Assembly: GCF_000621805.1 (NCBI RefSeq)
Contig: NZ_JHXH01000009.1
Location: 49,738 to 113,737 of the forward strand
Origin: Ruminococcus sp. FC2018
GTDB lineage: Bacteria; Bacillota; Clostridia; Oscillospirales; Ruminococcaceae
Direction: 5' to 3'
Length of the DNA: 64,000 nucleotides
The position numbers and the translations under genes are program-made. The notes under the pieces are model-generated. The model worked only from the letters and a program-made list of their open reading frames with translations. It did not search any database and was not told the origin of the DNA. Of the stretch, positions 54,866-63,437 are shown piece after piece. Each line of letters begins with the position of its first letter. Position 1 is the stretch's first letter.

Positions 54866-55380
54866 ACGATCTCTCTTGCCTCAACGGGATTAGAAGAATT
54901 GCGCTCCAGAAACAGCTGGACGTTTTTCTCGTTGTCCTCTATCTTTGCAGCCACAACACCGTCCAGGAGCTTAAAGATAATGGAAAAGATCAGTCCCCAG
55001 AAGGTAGATGTCAGCGCACCGTAAAAGTTACCCTGAACATTGCTCATATCGCTTACCATTCCAAGAAGTGAAATGACCGTGCCAAGGATACCAAGAAGCG
55101 GGAATATGCCCGTAAGGTTCACAAAAAGGGAATAAAGCTTGCCGGTATGGTTCCTCATGTCGACCACATCGGTCTCCTTCAGCCTTGACACCTCGCCCTC
55201 AGCTTCCTGGCTTGATGAGCGGGCGTCGGGGACAAAGACGGTGAGATGCAGTTTTTTGTAAAGTCTGTCCGCTGAATTTTTAGTTGAGTAATAAACAAAT
55301 CCCGTGAAAACAGCCACGAGAAATATGATAAGGTCAAAGCCCCAGAGATTCATGAATATGACCGAGAAAAAACTTTTCAT
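54862..55380 (-). CDS. MotA/TolQ/ExbB-family proton channel protein
   Basis: 172 aa: helix about 8-32, a cytoplasmic segment of about 60 residues, and two C-terminal helices with the family pattern IFPLLGILGTVISLLGM and ALTSTFWGLIFSIIFKLL. Short for the family (usually 210 or more). ATG 55380 follows GGGTGG. First gene of the three-gene set, just below a ROK regulator transcribed in the same direction with its own terminator. Confidence 0.85.
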   Translation of the reverse strand: MKSFFSVIFMNLWGFDLIIFLVAVFTGFVYYSTKNSADRLYKKLHLTVFVPDARSSSQEAEGEVSRLKETDVVDMRNHTGKLYSLFVNLTGIFPLLGILGTVISLLGMVSDMSNVQGNFYGALTSTFWGLIFSIIFKLLDGVVAAKIEDNEKNVQLFLERNSSNPVEAREIV

Positions 55381-55461
55381 AAGGATATCCACCCCCAAAT
55401 TACATAATACCACACTCGCCTCCAAAAATCAAGGCTATTTGTCACATAATGTTGGTTTTTA

Positions 55462-55492
55462 GAAAAAATAAGTGCCGTATTTTATACGGCAC
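55462..55492 (-). terminator. Terminator of the ROK gene
   Basis: GTGCCGTAT (55472-55480) pairs with ATACGGCAC (55484-55492), followed on the minus strand by TTATTTTTT. Confidence 0.85.
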
Positions 55493-55520
55493 CGTAAACA
55501 GTTTGTATTTGGAAATCTTA

Positions 55521-56759
55521 TCAGTTTTTTGTCTCAAAACCGCCCTTGTTGAAGAACAGCTCTCTGATGGCAAGAGCACATCCGGAGAGGAATCTGTGCT
55601 TGTCCTCGATTATGGAAAGCTCTATCTTGCTTGAAACATACGATCCGCCCACTTCGGTGATAGCATTTTTCAGCATCTGGAATTCTTTTTCGTCGTGAAA
55701 ATTGAAGTTGTGAAGCACTATCTTCTGAGGGTTGGTGGAGAAATAAAGATTGTTGAGCAAAACAGCTGTGAGCCTGAAACGCTCATTGATGATCTTTACA
55801 ATACTCTCGTCGCCCTTGTCATAGGAAGCGTTGACCATTTCCGTGGTAACGTTGTCAAAGTTTCCTCTTGCAGCGGCATAAAGAAAAGGAGTCTGCTCCT
55901 GCGAGAATACCTCTTTGATCTTGCGCATAGTTGCCTGTGGTGTAAGCTCGTTCTCCACGCAGCCACGCCTTCCGCACTCACATACCGTGTCGGAGTTAGG
56001 ATTGATTATCATTTTATCCACGAAGTTGGTACGGTTGTCATAGGAAACGATAGGCTCGTTGAGGTTGGTAACAACAAAGTGGATAGTCTTTCCGTAGTGA
56101 AGAAAGGCAATATTGTGGCGGTTGACATCCTTTGTTTTCTGGAAATCGATGTTTGCCATAGCCGTGCCCTTAACGGAATTATCAAATACCAGCGGAAGCT
56201 GGGTGAACTTTCTCACCTTTGCGAAGACGGTGGAGTAATCCGGATCCGAATCGGTCACCTTTATCCCGAGCTTTTGGTACATTGTGGGGAATATGCCAAA
56301 GCCGATACCCAGAATATTCTCGGCGGTAAGGCAGTTGTCCGAAAGGATCTCCTTGATGGAGCTGATTATAAAATCCTCTATCTCACTATACTCAGTTTTA
56401 TCGTTGATCTCGTTGTTTCGCTTGTCAAGAACGGCACCGGAAAGTGTGGACAGACCTACGCTGATGAGATTATCCTCAATGCTTACGCCGACCACGAATT
56501 TATAGTGGTGGTTTATATCTATTAGTATCTTTTTCCTGCCTCTTGGTGCTTTTTCCGTAACGTGTCTGTATTCGCCTATTTCCTGGATTATGCCCTGTTC
56601 TATCATTTCGTTGGTGATGATAGTGACGGCAGCCCTTGTAAGCTCAAGCGTTCCGGCAATATCGATCCTTGACGTTGGTCCACGGGTTTTCAGTATTTTA
56701 AGGACCTGCATACGGTTGCGCCTTTTCAGATCCAGTTTGCTTATTCCATGCTGTTCCAT
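55521..56759 (-). CDS. ROK-family transcriptional regulator
   Basis: 412 aa NagC/XylR-type protein: N-terminal winged helix (about 10-75, SRIDIAGTLELTRAAVTIITNEM), then the actin-like ROK sugar-binding domain with the zinc motif CECGRRGCVEN near residue 270. No full kinase motif, so it is a regulator rather than a glucokinase. Start at MEQHGISK behind GGAGG; ATG 56789 also possible. Ligand probably a sugar, unknown. Confidence 0.88.
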   Translation of the reverse strand: MEQHGISKLDLKRRNRMQVLKILKTRGPTSRIDIAGTLELTRAAVTIITNEMIEQGIIQEIGEYRHVTEKAPRGRKKILIDINHHYKFVVGVSIEDNLISVGLSTLSGAVLDKRNNEINDKTEYSEIEDFIISSIKEILSDNCLTAENILGIGFGIFPTMYQKLGIKVTDSDPDYSTVFAKVRKFTQLPLVFDNSVKGTAMANIDFQKTKDVNRHNIAFLHYGKTIHFVVTNLNEPIVSYDNRTNFVDKMIINPNSDTVCECGRRGCVENELTPQATMRKIKEVFSQEQTPFLYAAARGNFDNVTTEMVNASYDKGDESIVKIINERFRLTAVLLNNLYFSTNPQKIVLHNFNFHDEKEFQMLKNAITEVGGSYVSSKIELSIIEDKHRFLSGCALAIRELFFNKGGFETKN

Positions 56760-56928
56760 ATTATCATTGCCTCCGGCGTAAATAGTCATTTGATCCTGCA
56801 AACTTATTTTGTTTACTGTCACAACAAATTATAACAGCATTTTTTGAACGTAAAATTAACATTCGATTATAATTTAACCATTCTGCATTTTTTACATTTT
56901 GTTAATATTGTTCAATTAACACCGAGGC

Positions 56929-56959
56929 AAAAAGATCCCCCTGCCGTCAAGGCAAGGGG
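56929..56959 (-). terminator. Terminator after ydbC
   Basis: CCCCTTGCC and GGCAGGGG pair on the minus strand, followed by GATCTTTTTG. Confidence 0.75.
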
Positions 56960-56969
56960 CTGCAGATCG

Positions 56970-57221
56970 TCATATTATCTTTTCCTCGTCGATGTCGTCC
57001 TCGATCTCTTCACCGTTGATGAGCTTTCTGAGGTTTTCAAATTCCTCTGTTGAAAGGGTGACTCCCTTGCCCATTCTGGTGTGATCGGGATTCCATTCTC
57101 TGATGTCGTACTTTGGCTCTCTGTCGTTCCAGCTTATAAGGTTGAGCTCCTTTGTCCAGCCCTTTGCGTTTTCCGACAGCACACCGATATTTTCCTTTAT
57201 CTCGTATTTAAGCTCTGCCAT
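56970..57221 (-). CDS. YdbC-family PC4-like ssDNA-binding protein
   Basis: 83 aa. The sequence KGWTKELNLISWNDREPKYD and IREWNPDHTRMGKGVTLS is the hallmark of the YdbC/PC4 fold, which binds single-stranded DNA. Start at MAELKYEIKE, GGAGG 8 nt upstream. The acidic C-terminus (EEIEDDIDEE) is an addition to the family core. Follows the flippase gene by 30 bp. Confidence 0.9.
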   Translation of the reverse strand: MAELKYEIKENIGVLSENAKGWTKELNLISWNDREPKYDIREWNPDHTRMGKGVTLSTEEFENLRKLINGEEIEDDIDEEKII

Positions 57222-57251
57222 TTTCAAGACCTCCAATTATTTATTTTTAGC

Positions 57252-59195
57252 TTATTTATTGACTGATTTACGGATAAATGCCCCTATCTCTTCCGAGAAT
57301 GCAAGCACATAGCATGGTATAAACAAAAGTATGATGAAAACTGCGAACAAGGGTCTGATATAATACCCTGTGATAGCGGCGGTGATAGCGGTAAGGCAAA
57401 CCATTTCAAACAGCTGCTTTCTGACTACAAGGCATGGGACCATTACCACTGCACAGAAGACAGCTGCGGCGAAAAATCCCCATTGTGAAAAAACGATCCC
57501 CAGCACCGGCAGCATCATCATGTAGCCCAGCCAGCGCTTTTTCCTTACCACCGCACCCAGCAGCAAAGCTGCGCACAAAGCAAGTATCTCCGTAATTCCC
57601 AGCACTTTTTTATATATGCCTGCACCGATAACTCCGAACAGTATCATAGCAACGCAGAATGCAACGACGTCCTTGAAGAAGGATGCGTTTTCAAAGTGCT
57701 CAACAACTTTTCTTGGGAGAAATCTGCTCATAAGTCCTGTAAGGGACTTTGCGTTGTAAACAAATATCATTGCAAACAGCAGCAGCATTGCTGCGGCAAT
57801 GGGTAAGTCGGTAATTTCCAGGTTATCCAGGAACCGTGGGAACATGACGTTCAGAACTGTCATCGCCACAAGAAGAATGTTGCTCAGCACCAGTTTTTTT
57901 ATGTTTATCTTAAAAGGGATAAGATAGCGTGAATCTATATACCGGGCGATAAAAACGGAGAAGTAAGCTGCAACGGTAGATATTGCCGGTCCGTAAAGTC
58001 CTATCCTCGGTATAAGGATAAGGTTCAGAGCTACGTTTACAACGCCGGATATAAGGCTGGTGAAAAGGGAACGCTTTGACTTCTTTGTTGCGATATAAAT
58101 GGAGCCCATAAAAGTGGTGAAACAGGAGAAAACCGATGAATAGATGAGGATAGGAGAGTAGTTCATGCAGTCTCTGAAATCCTTGCCGATCATCAGATTG
58201 GTAAGGGGCTGTATCACCAGCAGGCAGCCGCCTGCCAGGATATAGATGAGGCTCTGGTTGAAATCAAAGACATTCTCGTAGAATTTGTTTCTGTCCTTTG
58301 ATTCGTTTTCGGTAATGGCGGACATATTCCACGCCTGCCCAAACATAAGATACACCGTTGCAACTATGTTAGGTATCTTATAAGCCGCCGACAGCACGCC
58401 GTTTGCGTCCTCGCCCATAATATACGTTGTCATGAACGAGTCGGAGCTGTTGGTTATAAGCCACAGCAGCTGAGCGGGTATAAGGGGAAGGGAATACTGG
58501 AGCATGACCCGGTAAAGGTCCTTGTTCCAGCGCTTTATGTCGAAATGCTGCCAAAGCTTGCAGGTGAACATCAAAAAGATCACCGATATAAAATCCGCAA
58601 GGACAATGGCGAGAAGATATTTTGCGATAGGTGTGCTCAGCACTCCGCCTATGCCGAAGAACTTAAAATCTTTGGGGAAGACGGTAAAGAAAAGAATGTT
58701 GAATAAAAGAGTGAAAAATGTTGCGATTATGCCGTTGAGGGCAAAAAGCTTGACCTTTTCCATTGCCCGCACGTATGTTGAATAAAGGGTCTTCATGCTG
58801 GACATGAAGATATATAGGTACAGTATTACGCCGTAATCCTTCAGATACCTGTCGGCAACTCCTGTCATCATAACGATAAACTGGAGAACTCCGAAAGCTG
58901 CCAGACCGCCAAGGCAAACCACGTTGCCAATGGTGAATACCGCTTTTTTGTCGTAAGCCTTGTCAAGACCAAAGCGAATTATCGCCTCTGCGATAGTCAT
59001 TGAAGCGATAGGTATTGCCCAGTTGGCTATCTGGGTGAGCAGGTCGGTAAAACCAAGCTCGTATTGTGACAGGGCGTTGGTATAAATAGGTATAAGCAGT
59101 AAAACAAGTATTTTTGAGCTGAAAGATCCTATGGCAAATGCAAGCGTGTTTGAAAACAACTTGCGATAGCTGCTTGGAGCTTTTGTGTCAGACAT
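57252..59195 (-). CDS. MOP-superfamily polysaccharide flippase
   Basis: 647 aa multi-pass protein (about 12-14 helices in the flippase core to residue 440, then about six more). Resembles Wzx/MVF-type lipid-linked oligosaccharide or polysaccharide transporters, with the core helix LSQYELGFTDLLTQIANW. The C-terminal membrane extension (about 200 residues) is beyond the usual 430-500. No glycosyltransferases lie nearby. Start at ATG 59195 behind AGAGG. Confidence 0.85.
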   Translation of the reverse strand: MSDTKAPSSYRKLFSNTLAFAIGSFSSKILVLLLIPIYTNALSQYELGFTDLLTQIANWAIPIASMTIAEAIIRFGLDKAYDKKAVFTIGNVVCLGGLAAFGVLQFIVMMTGVADRYLKDYGVILYLYIFMSSMKTLYSTYVRAMEKVKLFALNGIIATFFTLLFNILFFTVFPKDFKFFGIGGVLSTPIAKYLLAIVLADFISVIFLMFTCKLWQHFDIKRWNKDLYRVMLQYSLPLIPAQLLWLITNSSDSFMTTYIMGEDANGVLSAAYKIPNIVATVYLMFGQAWNMSAITENESKDRNKFYENVFDFNQSLIYILAGGCLLVIQPLTNLMIGKDFRDCMNYSPILIYSSVFSCFTTFMGSIYIATKKSKRSLFTSLISGVVNVALNLILIPRIGLYGPAISTVAAYFSVFIARYIDSRYLIPFKINIKKLVLSNILLVAMTVLNVMFPRFLDNLEITDLPIAAAMLLLFAMIFVYNAKSLTGLMSRFLPRKVVEHFENASFFKDVVAFCVAMILFGVIGAGIYKKVLGITEILALCAALLLGAVVRKKRWLGYMMMLPVLGIVFSQWGFFAAAVFCAVVMVPCLVVRKQLFEMVCLTAITAAITGYYIRPLFAVFIILLFIPCYVLAFSEEIGAFIRKSVNK

Positions 59196-59347
59196 GTTCA
59201 TACCTCTGTTTGATTTATTTGTATGCGCATACAAAACGCTTTTTCTTTCCGTATGTGGACATCTATTTGATTATTATACCACAGTCAAACCTTTTTTGCA
59301 ACAGTAAAAACGGCAAAAGTGAAAAAAGCTTTTTGCATTTAGTGCTG

Positions 59348-59376
59348 TTGATTTTGCCGGGACTGTGTGGTATAAT
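59348..59376 (+). promoter_or_regulatory. Promoter for the alpha/beta hydrolase gene
   Basis: TTGATT (59348-59353) and TATAAT (59371-59376), spacer 17 bp. Confidence 0.7.
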
Positions 59377-59417
59377 CGATTCGGAAAATAAAAGTACACA
59401 GTAAGGAGGACGGATAT

Positions 59418-60209
59418 ATGAGCATCACAATCTCAAGTGTCACTCTCCCATTTGCGGAGATACCGTATTTTTCCTTTGGCAGCGGAAAGAAAGCACTGGT
59501 CATGCTCCCTGGGATCTTCACCAAAAGCCTCATGACCCTTTCAGAAGCGGTAAAACTGGCTTTTGACGACTTTACAGAGGATTATACATTCTATGTTTTT
59601 GAGCGTCAGGTGCCTTTGAATGAAAACTGCACCATAGAGCAAACAGCAGCGCTCACCGCCGATGCACTCGATGCCCTGGGGGTAGGGAAAGCCTGCGTGT
59701 ACGGCGTTTCCACAGGAGGAATGATCGCCCAGTGCCTTGCGGCGCAAAGGGGAGACCTTGTGCAGAAGCTTGCGCTTATCTCCACCGCACCATACATTGA
59801 GGAGGAGCCCGGAAAAGCAATGGGGGAGATAGGCGAGCTTTTTAAAAACGGAGAAATTGAAACCGCAGGCAGAATGTTTGCCCGGCTGGTATACTCCCGT
59901 GACTTTTATGAAAAGTACGAAAAAGCAATAATCGATACGGTCTGCGGCGCAACGGAACAGGAGCTGCAAAGATTTATCCGTCTGACAGGTGCGGTAGTGC
60001 GCTTTGATGGACGCAGTGCACTGGAAAACATCATGTGCCCGTCCGTTGTTGTCGGCGGAGCACAGGACAGGATCTTTTCAAAGCAGCTCCTGAAGGATAC
60101 AGCCCGTACCCTTGGCTGCCCTCTGATGATATATGATGGCTACGGTCATGCGGTCTACGACGAACTGCCGCAGGTGAAAAAGGACGTTTTTGCGTTCTTT
60201 TCGGAGTAA
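59418..60209 (+). CDS. Alpha/beta-fold hydrolase
   Basis: 263 aa: nucleophile elbow YGVSTGGMIAQ near residue 96, acid in VVGGAQDRIF near residue 212 and His in YGHAVYDELP near 244 complete a catalytic triad. Substrate unknown. AAGGAGG precedes the ATG. The next gene starts 12 bp later, a likely operon with DUF1653. Confidence 0.92.
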   Translation: MSITISSVTLPFAEIPYFSFGSGKKALVMLPGIFTKSLMTLSEAVKLAFDDFTEDYTFYVFERQVPLNENCTIEQTAALTADALDALGVGKACVYGVSTGGMIAQCLAAQRGDLVQKLALISTAPYIEEEPGKAMGEIGELFKNGEIETAGRMFARLVYSRDFYEKYEKAIIDTVCGATEQELQRFIRLTGAVVRFDGRSALENIMCPSVVVGGAQDRIFSKQLLKDTARTLGCPLMIYDGYGHAVYDELPQVKKDVFAFFSE

Positions 60210-60221
60210 GGAGCGGATGAA

Positions 60222-60434
60222 ATGGAGATCAGAAAAGGAAAATACAGACACTTCAAGGGCAATATGTATGAGGTAATAGGCATAGCAAAGAACTCGGAGA
60301 CCCTTGAGGAAATGGTGGTTTACCGTGCCCTTTACGGGGACGGGGAACTTTGGGTCCGTCCTGCTGAAATGTGGAATGAGACCGTAACCCGTGACGGAAA
60401 GACCTTTAAGAGGTTTGAATATATACAGCAGTAA
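60222..60434 (+). CDS. DUF1653 family protein
   Basis: 70 aa; the order KGKYRHFKGNMYEVIGIA, MVVYRALYGDGELWVRP and FKRFEYI is the DUF1653 signature. Function unknown; likely a small cytoplasmic beta-fold protein. Follows the hydrolase by 12 bp. Confidence 0.92.
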   Translation: MEIRKGKYRHFKGNMYEVIGIAKNSETLEEMVVYRALYGDGELWVRPAEMWNETVTRDGKTFKRFEYIQQ

Positions 60435-60517
60435 CAACGCAGTTGTGAAACTGCTGTAATATCCTGAATATCACTGCATATATTTTAATACACCAAAATG
60501 TATTGGAGTGATATTCT

Positions 60518-60790
60518 ATGGATCACCGTGAGAAGGAACGGTGCGTACAGCTGGCAGAGTATATTGTAGCTCACAAGGGCACTGTGCGTGCCACAGCTGC
60601 TGTTTTCGGTGTAAGCAAGTCCACGGTACATAAGGATCTGACCGAACGACTAAAAAAAGCTTCACCGGTGCTGTTTAAGCAGGTCAAGGAAATCCTTGAG
60701 GAAAACAAACGTGAAAGACATATAAGGGGCGGCATGGCAACAAAGCACAAATACGAGAAGCGTCAGGAGCTTCTTGTAAAAGCAAAGTAG
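60518..60790 (+). CDS. spoIIID: Sporulation regulator SpoIIID
   Basis: Mother-cell DNA-binding protein that adjusts the sigma-E regulon and prepares sigma-K. 90 aa, matching the family: helix-turn-helix ATAAVFGVSKSTVHKDL (about residues 27-43) and a basic C-terminal helix KHKYEKRQELLVKAK. GGAGTG-like site before the ATG. A SigE-like CATATATT near 60478 is possible but not convincing. Confidence 0.95.
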   Translation: MDHREKERCVQLAEYIVAHKGTVRATAAVFGVSKSTVHKDLTERLKKASPVLFKQVKEILEENKRERHIRGGMATKHKYEKRQELLVKAK

Positions 60791-60824
60791 CGTGCCTGCG
60801 GGAATATAGATGATATACAGGCAG

Positions 60825-60851
60825 GGGAGAGAGCGTATCTCTCCCTTTTTT
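60825..60851 (+). terminator. Terminator after spoIIID
   Basis: GGGAGAGA/TCTCTCCC stem with GCGTA loop and six T. Confidence 0.9.
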
Positions 60852-60903
60852 GTACAAACGGCTATTTTTTGGACAGTTTATATTATCTGTAATTTTATTA
60901 TTT

Positions 60904-60915
60904 GCAATATATTGC
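60904..60915. promoter_or_regulatory. NrdR-box-like palindrome
   Basis: GCAATATATTGC is a perfect palindrome whose core CAATATATTG fits the NrdR box core CwATATATwG. A weaker palindrome, ACAG..CTGT (60873-60890), has its centre 28 bp upstream. Lies between spoIIID and nrdR. Confidence 0.35.
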
Positions 60916-60997
60916 GAAAATAAGCTGTTTTTGCCCTGAGGAAACATTGGACAAGAAAAAATTTTTCCAATAAAGAGAATTTTTTTGTACAAATAGC

Positions 60998-61026
60998 TTG
61001 CAATTTTGAAAAAAGTGTGTTATAAT
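60998..61026 (+). promoter_or_regulatory. Promoter for nrdR
   Basis: TTGCAA (60998-61003) and TATAAT (61021-61026), spacer 17 bp, 44 bp before the start. Confidence 0.7.
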
Positions 61027-61070
61027 GCTGATTGTAGTATTACGACCCGGAATAGAACAGGAGTATAATT

Positions 61071-61520
61071 ATGAAATGTCCTTTTTGCGGATTTGAAGAT
61101 ACCAAGGTCATTGACTCTCGTCCCAGCGAGGGCAAAAAGAGAAGAAGAAGAGAGTGCACCAACTGCGGAAAGCGCTTTACTACATACGAGGTAGTTGAAA
61201 AGCCTATGCTTATGGTGTATAAAAAGGACGGCTCCTTTGAGCCTTTTGACAGAGCAAAGCTCATCAAGGGACTCCAGACAGCCATCAAGAAGCGTCCTGT
61301 AAGCGTTGAGCAGATGACTGCGCTGGTAGATAATATAGAAAATACCTATGCAAACAAGATGCAGACCGAAACTACCACCAGCGAGATAGGCGATATGGTC
61401 CTGCACGGACTTAAAAAGCTGGACCTGGTGGCGTATGTGCGTTTTGCATCGGTATATAAGGATTTCAGCGACGTTGAATCTTTCATTCAGATAATTTCCG
61501 AGCTGGATACGGAAAAATAA
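61071..61520 (+). CDS. nrdR: Ribonucleotide reductase regulator NrdR
   Basis: Repressor of ribonucleotide reductase genes, sensing dATP/ATP. 149 aa with the zinc ribbon CPFC (3-6) and CTNC (29-32), RRRRECTNCGKRFTTYE, and the ATP-cone (about 49-139). The N-terminal ribbon is two residues shorter than usual between the Cys pairs. Next to spoIIID in many Clostridia; no nrd genes are in the window. Confidence 0.97.
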   Translation: MKCPFCGFEDTKVIDSRPSEGKKRRRRECTNCGKRFTTYEVVEKPMLMVYKKDGSFEPFDRAKLIKGLQTAIKKRPVSVEQMTALVDNIENTYANKMQTETTTSEIGDMVLHGLKKLDLVAYVRFASVYKDFSDVESFIQIISELDTEK

Positions 61521-61539
61521 TAAGGATAGTATCTGCCCC

Positions 61540-61689
61540 TTTCTTTTCTGCATTTCAAAGGGAGAGGGCGTGTTATAAAGTGGGAGCGTACAGATATATA
61601 AGCACCCCAAGAGAGAGCTATCAATGCTTTTACCATTAGCATGGCAGGAAAACACCGCAGGCACAAATGTGCACAACGGTGTTTTTTTG
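61540..61689 (+). ncRNA. Non-coding region ending in a terminator, possible small RNA or leader
   Basis: GAGCTATCAATGC/GCATGGC around 61616-61645 and the terminator AACACCG/CGGTGTT (61651-61683) with seven T follow nrdR by about 100 bp. No frame is credible. It may simply be the nrdR 3' region; a separate RNA would need its own promoter, for which I see no clear box. Confidence 0.3.
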
Positions 61690-61709
61690 CATTTTTATGG
61701 GAAAATCTC

Positions 61710-61738
61710 TTGATTTACGAAAACGTTTGTGATATAAT
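61710..61738 (+). promoter_or_regulatory. Promoter for the Gln-repeat membrane protein
   Basis: TTGATT (61710-61715) and TATAAT (61733-61738), spacer 17 bp, 45 bp before the start. Confidence 0.7.
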
Positions 61739-61782
61739 GAATAATGCTTTTGAGCGCAATAATATTCAGGGGGAGAATAATT

Positions 61783-63417
61783 ATGAGACCGGCTGTAAGT
61801 TATAAGCCATCAAACACATTTTCATTCGTAGGTTTTATCCTGATGTTCCTTTCAATGCTCATCACAGGCGCACTGCTTTCGTGGCTGTATGTGGTACTTC
61901 AGGCAGTTATACCTATAATCTATCTGTGCGTTCTTATCACAGTAGGCTTCGGCGCTGCCGTGGGAGGTATAGGTTATTTCTTTGTAAAGACCTATAAGAT
62001 ACGCCATCCTATGATAGCTGTGCTTGCCACCCTTATCGCAATGTTGTTCGTTTATTATTTCCATTGGTGCGTTTACGTGGCAAGGGATTATGACAAGAAC
62101 ATTTATGATTCCATGAAAACCAGTCCGGCTGCTTCGTATTACCTGGGACTTACCGACAGCGAGATGGATCAAAACGGACTTTTCGATGACCCGAGCCGTG
62201 TGGTCAGCGCTTATAAAAGTCTGAAGGTCAAGAGCTTTACAAAGCTGACCACATCTGAGCTGGACTCTCTGCCTGCAAAACAGAGGGATCTTTATAATAA
62301 AAACGCAACTGTCTGGGAGTTTATGGATCTGGACAATATTCTGGGAACAAATGACTCGGAGATAAAAGAGTCCGTTCAGAACCTGAGGGGCAAAAACGCC
62401 TATACATTTACATATGAGTACAGAAAGCAGCCCAAGCATAACATCGGCTTCCTGCTTGTTCATCCCGGCGAGCTGTGGGACGACATTCGTTCTATAAACA
62501 CCCAGGGAAGATGGACCATGAGCTCCAGACACAGCTACTCGTCAAAAAGCAGCAAAACCCCTGTTACAGGTGTATTTCTGTGGCTCACATGGATAGGTGA
62601 GATGCTGCTTATGTTTATCCCCGCAGTGGCGATCGTCCGTGCAAGGGCTACATCACCGTTTATCGAAAACGATAACGACTGGGCTGTTACAGATAAGCCG
62701 CAGCTTTCCTTTAAGTTTGTGGATCCTTTCCCGGGAAATTCCAACGGAGAAAATCAGTTCAAGGTTACGTTCAAAAACGACATAGACAGCTTGTTCACGC
62801 TCCAGCCGCTGCTTCCGCAGATGGGCTCGCTGAATACATATTACACCGTCAGCTACTGTCACAGCCGAAATTACGATGAAAACTATCTGACTATTATGCA
62901 TACAAGGATAAACAATGCAAAAAACAATCAGAGAGTTAATTCGGCAATAGTTAAGAATGTCCGTGTAGATGCTGATTATATCGCATCGCTTCATGGAATG
63001 TTCGGTTATCCCCAGCCCCTTGCCTGCAACGGGGTGAACAGATTTGCTCAGCAGGCTCAGCCCCAGCAGGAGCAGGCTAATGAGCAGCCGCAGCAGCAAC
63101 AGCAGTACGCACAGCAGCAGGCTAATGAGCAGCCGCAGCAGCAACAGCAGTATACACAGCAGCAGGCTTATGCGCAGCCCCAGCAGCAACAGCAGTATAC
63201 ACAGCAGCAGGCTTATGAACAGCAGCCGCAGCAACAGCAGTATACACAGCAGCAGGCTTATGCGCAGCCCCAGCAGCAACAGCAGTACCCACAGCAGCAG
63301 GCTTATGAACAGCAGCCGCAGCAGCAACAGCAGGCTCCCGCTCAGAATTGGGGAGAAATGGACGCTATTGACACGTCCAACATCGACCTTAGCTCTCTGG
63401 ACAGCCGGAACAGGTAA
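61783..63417 (+). CDS. Membrane protein with Gln-rich tandem-repeat tail
   Basis: 544 aa: three N-terminal membrane helices (about 12-35, 40-68, 77-99), a 160-residue domain, a fourth helix (about 265-285), a soluble domain, then a Pro/Gln/Tyr/Ala repeat tail (about 430-520) and an end rich in Asp/Ser. No family recognised; it may be a large assembly or surface-interacting protein. ATG 61783 follows GGGGGAG. The IS element begins 20 bp after its stop. Confidence 0.7.
   Translation: MRPAVSYKPSNTFSFVGFILMFLSMLITGALLSWLYVVLQAVIPIIYLCVLITVGFGAAVGGIGYFFVKTYKIRHPMIAVLATLIAMLFVYYFHWCVYVARDYDKNIYDSMKTSPAASYYLGLTDSEMDQNGLFDDPSRVVSAYKSLKVKSFTKLTTSELDSLPAKQRDLYNKNATVWEFMDLDNILGTNDSEIKESVQNLRGKNAYTFTYEYRKQPKHNIGFLLVHPGELWDDIRSINTQGRWTMSSRHSYSSKSSKTPVTGVFLWLTWIGEMLLMFIPAVAIVRARATSPFIENDNDWAVTDKPQLSFKFVDPFPGNSNGENQFKVTFKNDIDSLFTLQPLLPQMGSLNTYYTVSYCHSRNYDENYLTIMHTRINNAKNNQRVNSAIVKNVRVDADYIASLHGMFGYPQPLACNGVNRFAQQAQPQQEQANEQPQQQQQYAQQQANEQPQQQQQYTQQQAYAQPQQQQQYTQQQAYEQQPQQQQYTQQQAYAQPQQQQQYPQQQAYEQQPQQQQQAPAQNWGEMDAIDTSNIDLSSLDSRNR
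63073..63336 (+). repeat. Tandem 45-bp repeats coding 15-residue Gln units
   Basis: About six copies of a 15-residue unit (QA[NY][EA]Q-P-QQQQQY[ATP]QQ, last copies with shifted P) encoded by near-identical 45-bp DNA, so recent expansion by slippage is likely. Copy number is expected to vary between strains. Confidence 0.85.
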
Positions 63418-63437
63418 AAACAAAAACCACTCGGTTT

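Noticed and set aside
54263..55380. Zorya defence genes (ZorA/ZorB)
   Set aside because: The MotA-like protein is only 172 aa with no long cytoplasmic tail, the ExbD-like partner lacks an OmpA domain, and no ZorC/D/E partners are present.
63073..63336. CRISPR-like direct repeats
   Set aside because: Repeats are in frame with a long gene, have no unique spacers and encode Gln-rich units.
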